A program made the position numbers and the translations under genes. This document shows positions 61,541 to 64,000 of a stretch of DNA of 64,000 nt, piece after piece. The notes beneath the pieces were generated by a model. It was not told the DNA's origin, did not search any database, and saw nothing but the letters and a program-made list of their open reading frames with translations. This DNA is from Ruminococcus sp. GTDB lineage: Bacteria > Bacillota > Clostridia > Oscillospirales > Acutalibacteraceae. Each line of letters begins with the position of its first letter. Within the stretch, counting starts at the first letter, position 1. Location of the stretch: the NCBI GenBank assembly GCA_022511005.1, contig JAFLSJ010000001.1, forward strand, positions 1-64,000. The letters are read 5' to 3'.

Positions 61541-61567
61541 TTAGCACTCTAAAGCTTTGAGTGCTAA
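61541..61567. promoter_or_regulatory. CIRCE element
   Basis: TTAGCACTC-N9-GAGTGCTAA, exact consensus, upstream of hrcA. Confidence 0.97.
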
Positions 61568-61744
61568 CCTGTAATTATATTGTAGTATTAAAGTCAGTAA
61601 AAGTCAAGTATTATTTTGTAAATTTTGTATTTATAAAAATATTTTTCCTTAATTACAGGGATTTTATGGCTTGTATATTATTAGTTTTTGGTAAAAGGGT
61701 ATGGGTTTATGCAGGTTTTAATTAATTTTCATTTTGAATTGTAT

Positions 61745-61787
61745 TGATACCTCTGCCAATAATGTAGGCATCCTCCCCTACAAAAAT
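61745..61787. repeat. Degraded half of a GTAGGGG-type repeat
   Basis: GTAGGCATCCTCCCCTACAAAAATAAATGTT without intact left arm. Confidence 0.5.
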
Positions 61788-61810
61788 AAATGTTAATTCT
61801 AAAAATAAAA

Positions 61811-61838
61811 AAGCATCTGCCAAAACAGCAGATGCCTT
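61811..61838 (-). terminator. Intrinsic terminator of the 49-aa ORF
   Basis: GGCATCTGC-tgttttg-GCAGATGCTTTTTTA on minus strand. Confidence 0.8.
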
Positions 61839-61855
61839 AAAACTTAAAATTTTAC

Positions 61856-62005
61856 TTATTCAATGGAACAGTCAAGATATTCCATAAGCTCTTCATCATC
61901 TTTTTTCTTTTTGTCTCTTACGATAAAGAACGCTGTAAGTGCCGCAGTTGTAGCCACAACAAAAGAAACAAGTGCAATTAAAAAACCTAATTTACATTTT
62001 TTCAT
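61856..62005 (-). CDS. Small single-TM hypothetical protein (49 aa), absent from ORF track
   Basis: MKKCKLGFLIALVSFVVATTAALTAFFIVRDKKKKDDEELMEYLDCSIE with GGAGGCGC RBS and downstream terminator. Confidence 0.7.
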   Translation of the reverse strand: MKKCKLGFLIALVSFVVATTAALTAFFIVRDKKKKDDEELMEYLDCSIE

Positions 62006-62164
62006 ATAAAGCGCCTCCTTGAAATCTCTATATGTAAATTATTATACTCATCTTATATGATTATATAATAACATTTATTTCAAAAAAGTCAATATGAAAA
62101 CAAAAAAGCAGAGTAAAATCTCTGCTCTTAAAGTCATGTTAAATTTTAAGCTGATTTTAGCTTA

Positions 62165-62425
62165 TTATGCAGAAGCGTTAAGTCTTTTAGCAAGATTTGA
62201 TTTGCTTCTTGAAGCTGTGTTTTTATGCATGATACCTTTAGCCTGAGCCTGATCGATCTTCTTGATAGCAAGACGAACTGCCTCAGCCTTGTTGTCTGCA
62301 TTATTATCAATAGCAATATAAGCCTTTTTAACAGCAGTCTTTAAAGCTGACTTTGTAGCCTTATTACGAGCTGTTTTTGTAGCGATAACTTTAACACGCT
62401 TTTTAGCTGATTTAATGTTTGGCAT
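62165..62425 (-). CDS. rpsT: 30S ribosomal protein S20
   Basis: 86 aa; MPNIKSAKKRVKV...KGIMHKNTASRSKSNLAKRL. Confidence 0.96.
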   Translation of the reverse strand: MPNIKSAKKRVKVIATKTARNKATKSALKTAVKKAYIAIDNNADNKAEAVRLAIKKIDQAQAKGIMHKNTASRSKSNLAKRLNASA

Positions 62426-62600
62426 TGTCTCACCTCCTTAAAATTACATATCACGTGACTTTAATCATAACATTTTTGTAATAAAAATGCAAGTGTTTTA
62501 CTTGATTTTTCTAAAATATTTTATTTTTAGGGAATTTTTTAAAAAAACATACAATATATTGTGTCTATAATTTTTTGTTCAACTATTTTTTAAGAAATTA

Positions 62601-62861
62601 TTAATTGCCGGAACCCTTTTTCTTGGAAATAACATAAAAAATTATAAATAATGCAAGCACAATTCCCATAACAACTCTGAAAATTATTCCGTACATTCCG
62701 TCAAATAGATTTACATTTATAAGCTCATTTACAAGCCACCATACCGCCATAAATGTAAAAAGACCTGCACCTAAAAAAAGTATTTTATTTACCCTTATTG
62801 CAACTGCAAAAAGATAAATTGCTATTACCGCCCAAAGGGCGGCATAAACATATACTAACAA
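62601..62861 (-). CDS. Hypothetical small membrane protein
   Basis: 86 aa, about three TM helices, paired with next ORF. Confidence 0.65.
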   Translation of the reverse strand: MLVYVYAALWAVIAIYLFAVAIRVNKILFLGAGLFTFMAVWWLVNELINVNLFDGMYGIIFRVVMGIVLALFIIFYVISKKKGSGN

Positions 62862-62864
62862 ATT

Positions 62865-63164
62865 TTACACCTGTCTTTCCGCTTTTTCCTGCTTTTTACT
62901 TGTTTTTGCCGCTTTAAGGTGCGCTTTTACAAGCAGGAAAATGTAAAATCCTATAATCAGGATCGTTCCCATATAATTTATATTTGCAATAAAGCCGTTT
63001 GTAGGGTCTAATTGTAAAATTATATAAGACAGCAACTGCCACGCACCCTCAAAAAACAGGTAATATGCAAGGGGTCTTAGCAAAGATATTTTTCTTAAAT
63101 GCGGTGTAAAAATCAAAACTGACGCCGCAAAACAAACAACAGCCGATATAATTGCAAGAATCAT
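62865..63164 (-). CDS. Hypothetical small membrane protein
   Basis: 99 aa, about three TM helices, K/Q-rich tail. Confidence 0.65.
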   Translation of the reverse strand: MILAIISAVVCFAASVLIFTPHLRKISLLRPLAYYLFFEGAWQLLSYIILQLDPTNGFIANINYMGTILIIGFYIFLLVKAHLKAAKTSKKQEKAERQV

Positions 63165-63221
63165 ATTATTTACTCCTTTAGTCTTTTTTTCATTATATAA
63201 AGAATTTTCAGTGATGTCAAA

Positions 63222-63262
63222 TAAATGTTTTATAACGGGCAGATATTGAATTCGTCCCTACG
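63222..63262. repeat. Degraded hairpin repeat
   Basis: AAATGTTTTATAACGGGCAGATATTGAATTCGTCCCTACGATTATAT, imperfect copy of the GGGCGGATattgaATCCGCCC module. Confidence 0.5.
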
Positions 63263-63308
63263 ATTATATAAAAATCCCGCTGTGAGGTTAATATCACAGC
63301 GGTGTTGT

Positions 63309-64000
63309 TTAATTTGTTTCTTGTGTTGTTTCTTCTGCTGAACTTGTTTCAGTTTCCTGTTGTACCTCAAGAACAGGGATTGTTGTTTCTTCCTGTAAAA
63401 TCTGAGGAGTTGTGTCCTCTTCCTTATATGTTTTGTAGTTAACAAGATTCCAGTCTTTTTCTATATTATCTGATGCGGCAACAATTCTGAAAAGCATTGT
63501 GGACTCATCATCTGTTTCGCCTTCTTCAACATTTAAAAGATAAATGCAGTTATTATACCAAAAGCTGTTATTATTTTCTGTAATCGTATCAACAAAAAGA
63601 TTGGAAAAGAAGGTTACATTATCAACGGGATAATTGCCTGCAACACACGCCATAATTCCTGTCATTGCCAAAATAACAGTCTGATACTGTGCATTTTCTT
63701 CGTTTATAAACACAGAAACTGTTGTTCCGCAGCCTAAGTTCATAATTTTATCTGTATCTTGTTCAACGGTTGCAGTAAGTACTACCATATCGTCCGCATA
63801 GTAGTAATAGTCATAGGCAACGCCATTTTCATCAAGCTGACCTTCACTTTGCAATTGCCACTGGGAAAAATCAATCTGCTGACTTCCTCCGCCTAAGGAA
63901 TTATACATTTCATTGAACTTTTCCGTATATTCCTTTAAGGTCATATCAAACCTTGCCCCTGTGGCATTATTGCTTTCTTCCCAGTTTTGTACTATGGGAT
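63309..64000 (-). CDS. Hypothetical protein, 5' end probably outside the window
   Basis: Frame stays open upstream of the listed Met (VQNWEESNNATGARFD-MTLKEY) to near the window edge. Confidence 0.65.
   Translation of the reverse strand, partial: PIVQNWEESNNATGARFDMTLKEYTEKFNEMYNSLGGGSQQIDFSQWQLQSEGQLDENGVAYDYYYYADDMVVLTATVEQDTDKIMNLGCGTTVSVFINEENAQYQTVILAMTGIMACVAGNYPVDNVTFFSNLFVDTITENNNSFWYNNCIYLLNVEEGETDDESTMLFRIVAASDNIEKDWNLVNYKTYKEEDTTPQILQEETTIPVLEVQQETETSSAEETTQETN

Noticed and set aside
811-63262. Recurrent repeats considered as a CRISPR array
   Set aside because: Units are dispersed between genes, palindromic and variable, with no regular spacers and no cas genes.

Overview
This 64 kb window is from a low-GC, spore-forming Firmicute chromosome, most likely a gut Clostridia/Oscillospiraceae-type organism (inferred from gene content, SpoVAE, a dockerin protein and T-box use). 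Most of it is housekeeping. Main blocks: HAD phosphatase-lexA; an OmpR/His-kinase pair; two-subunit class I fumarase; lepA-crcB; a GldA/F/G-DUF4340-like ABC system; aspS-hisS; mgsA-minD-mrdA-mreDCB; dut, U32 peptidase, zapA; a GH13 enzyme; a heterodimeric ABC exporter; a BspA-LRR/dockerin protein; T-box-valS; a HAAS/PadR pair; PFOR; Mrp; and prmA-dnaJ-dnaK-grpE-hrcA with a perfect CIRCE, then rpsT. The unusual content is intergenic. (1) At 46142-46409 there is a strong candidate type I toxin-antitoxin locus: a 20-aa hydrophobic peptide missed by the ORF track, a convergent antisense promoter and a shared bidirectional terminator. (2) A modular family of hairpin repeats (GTAGGGG + variable stem) recurs about 14 times, with compensatory stem changes between modules. 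(3) A 51-bp sub-element sits in the hairpin loop of two different members of that family, in opposite orientations. (4) lexA has a promoter, LexA-box-like palindrome, multi-hairpin leader and terminator arranged like a cis-regulatory RNA switch. (5) Several MITE-like long inverted repeats are present, plus a pair of identical inverted palindromes flanking 475 bp at the left end. No rRNA, tRNA, CRISPR array, transposase or integrase was recognised. All calls come from reading the sequence; no database search was run.
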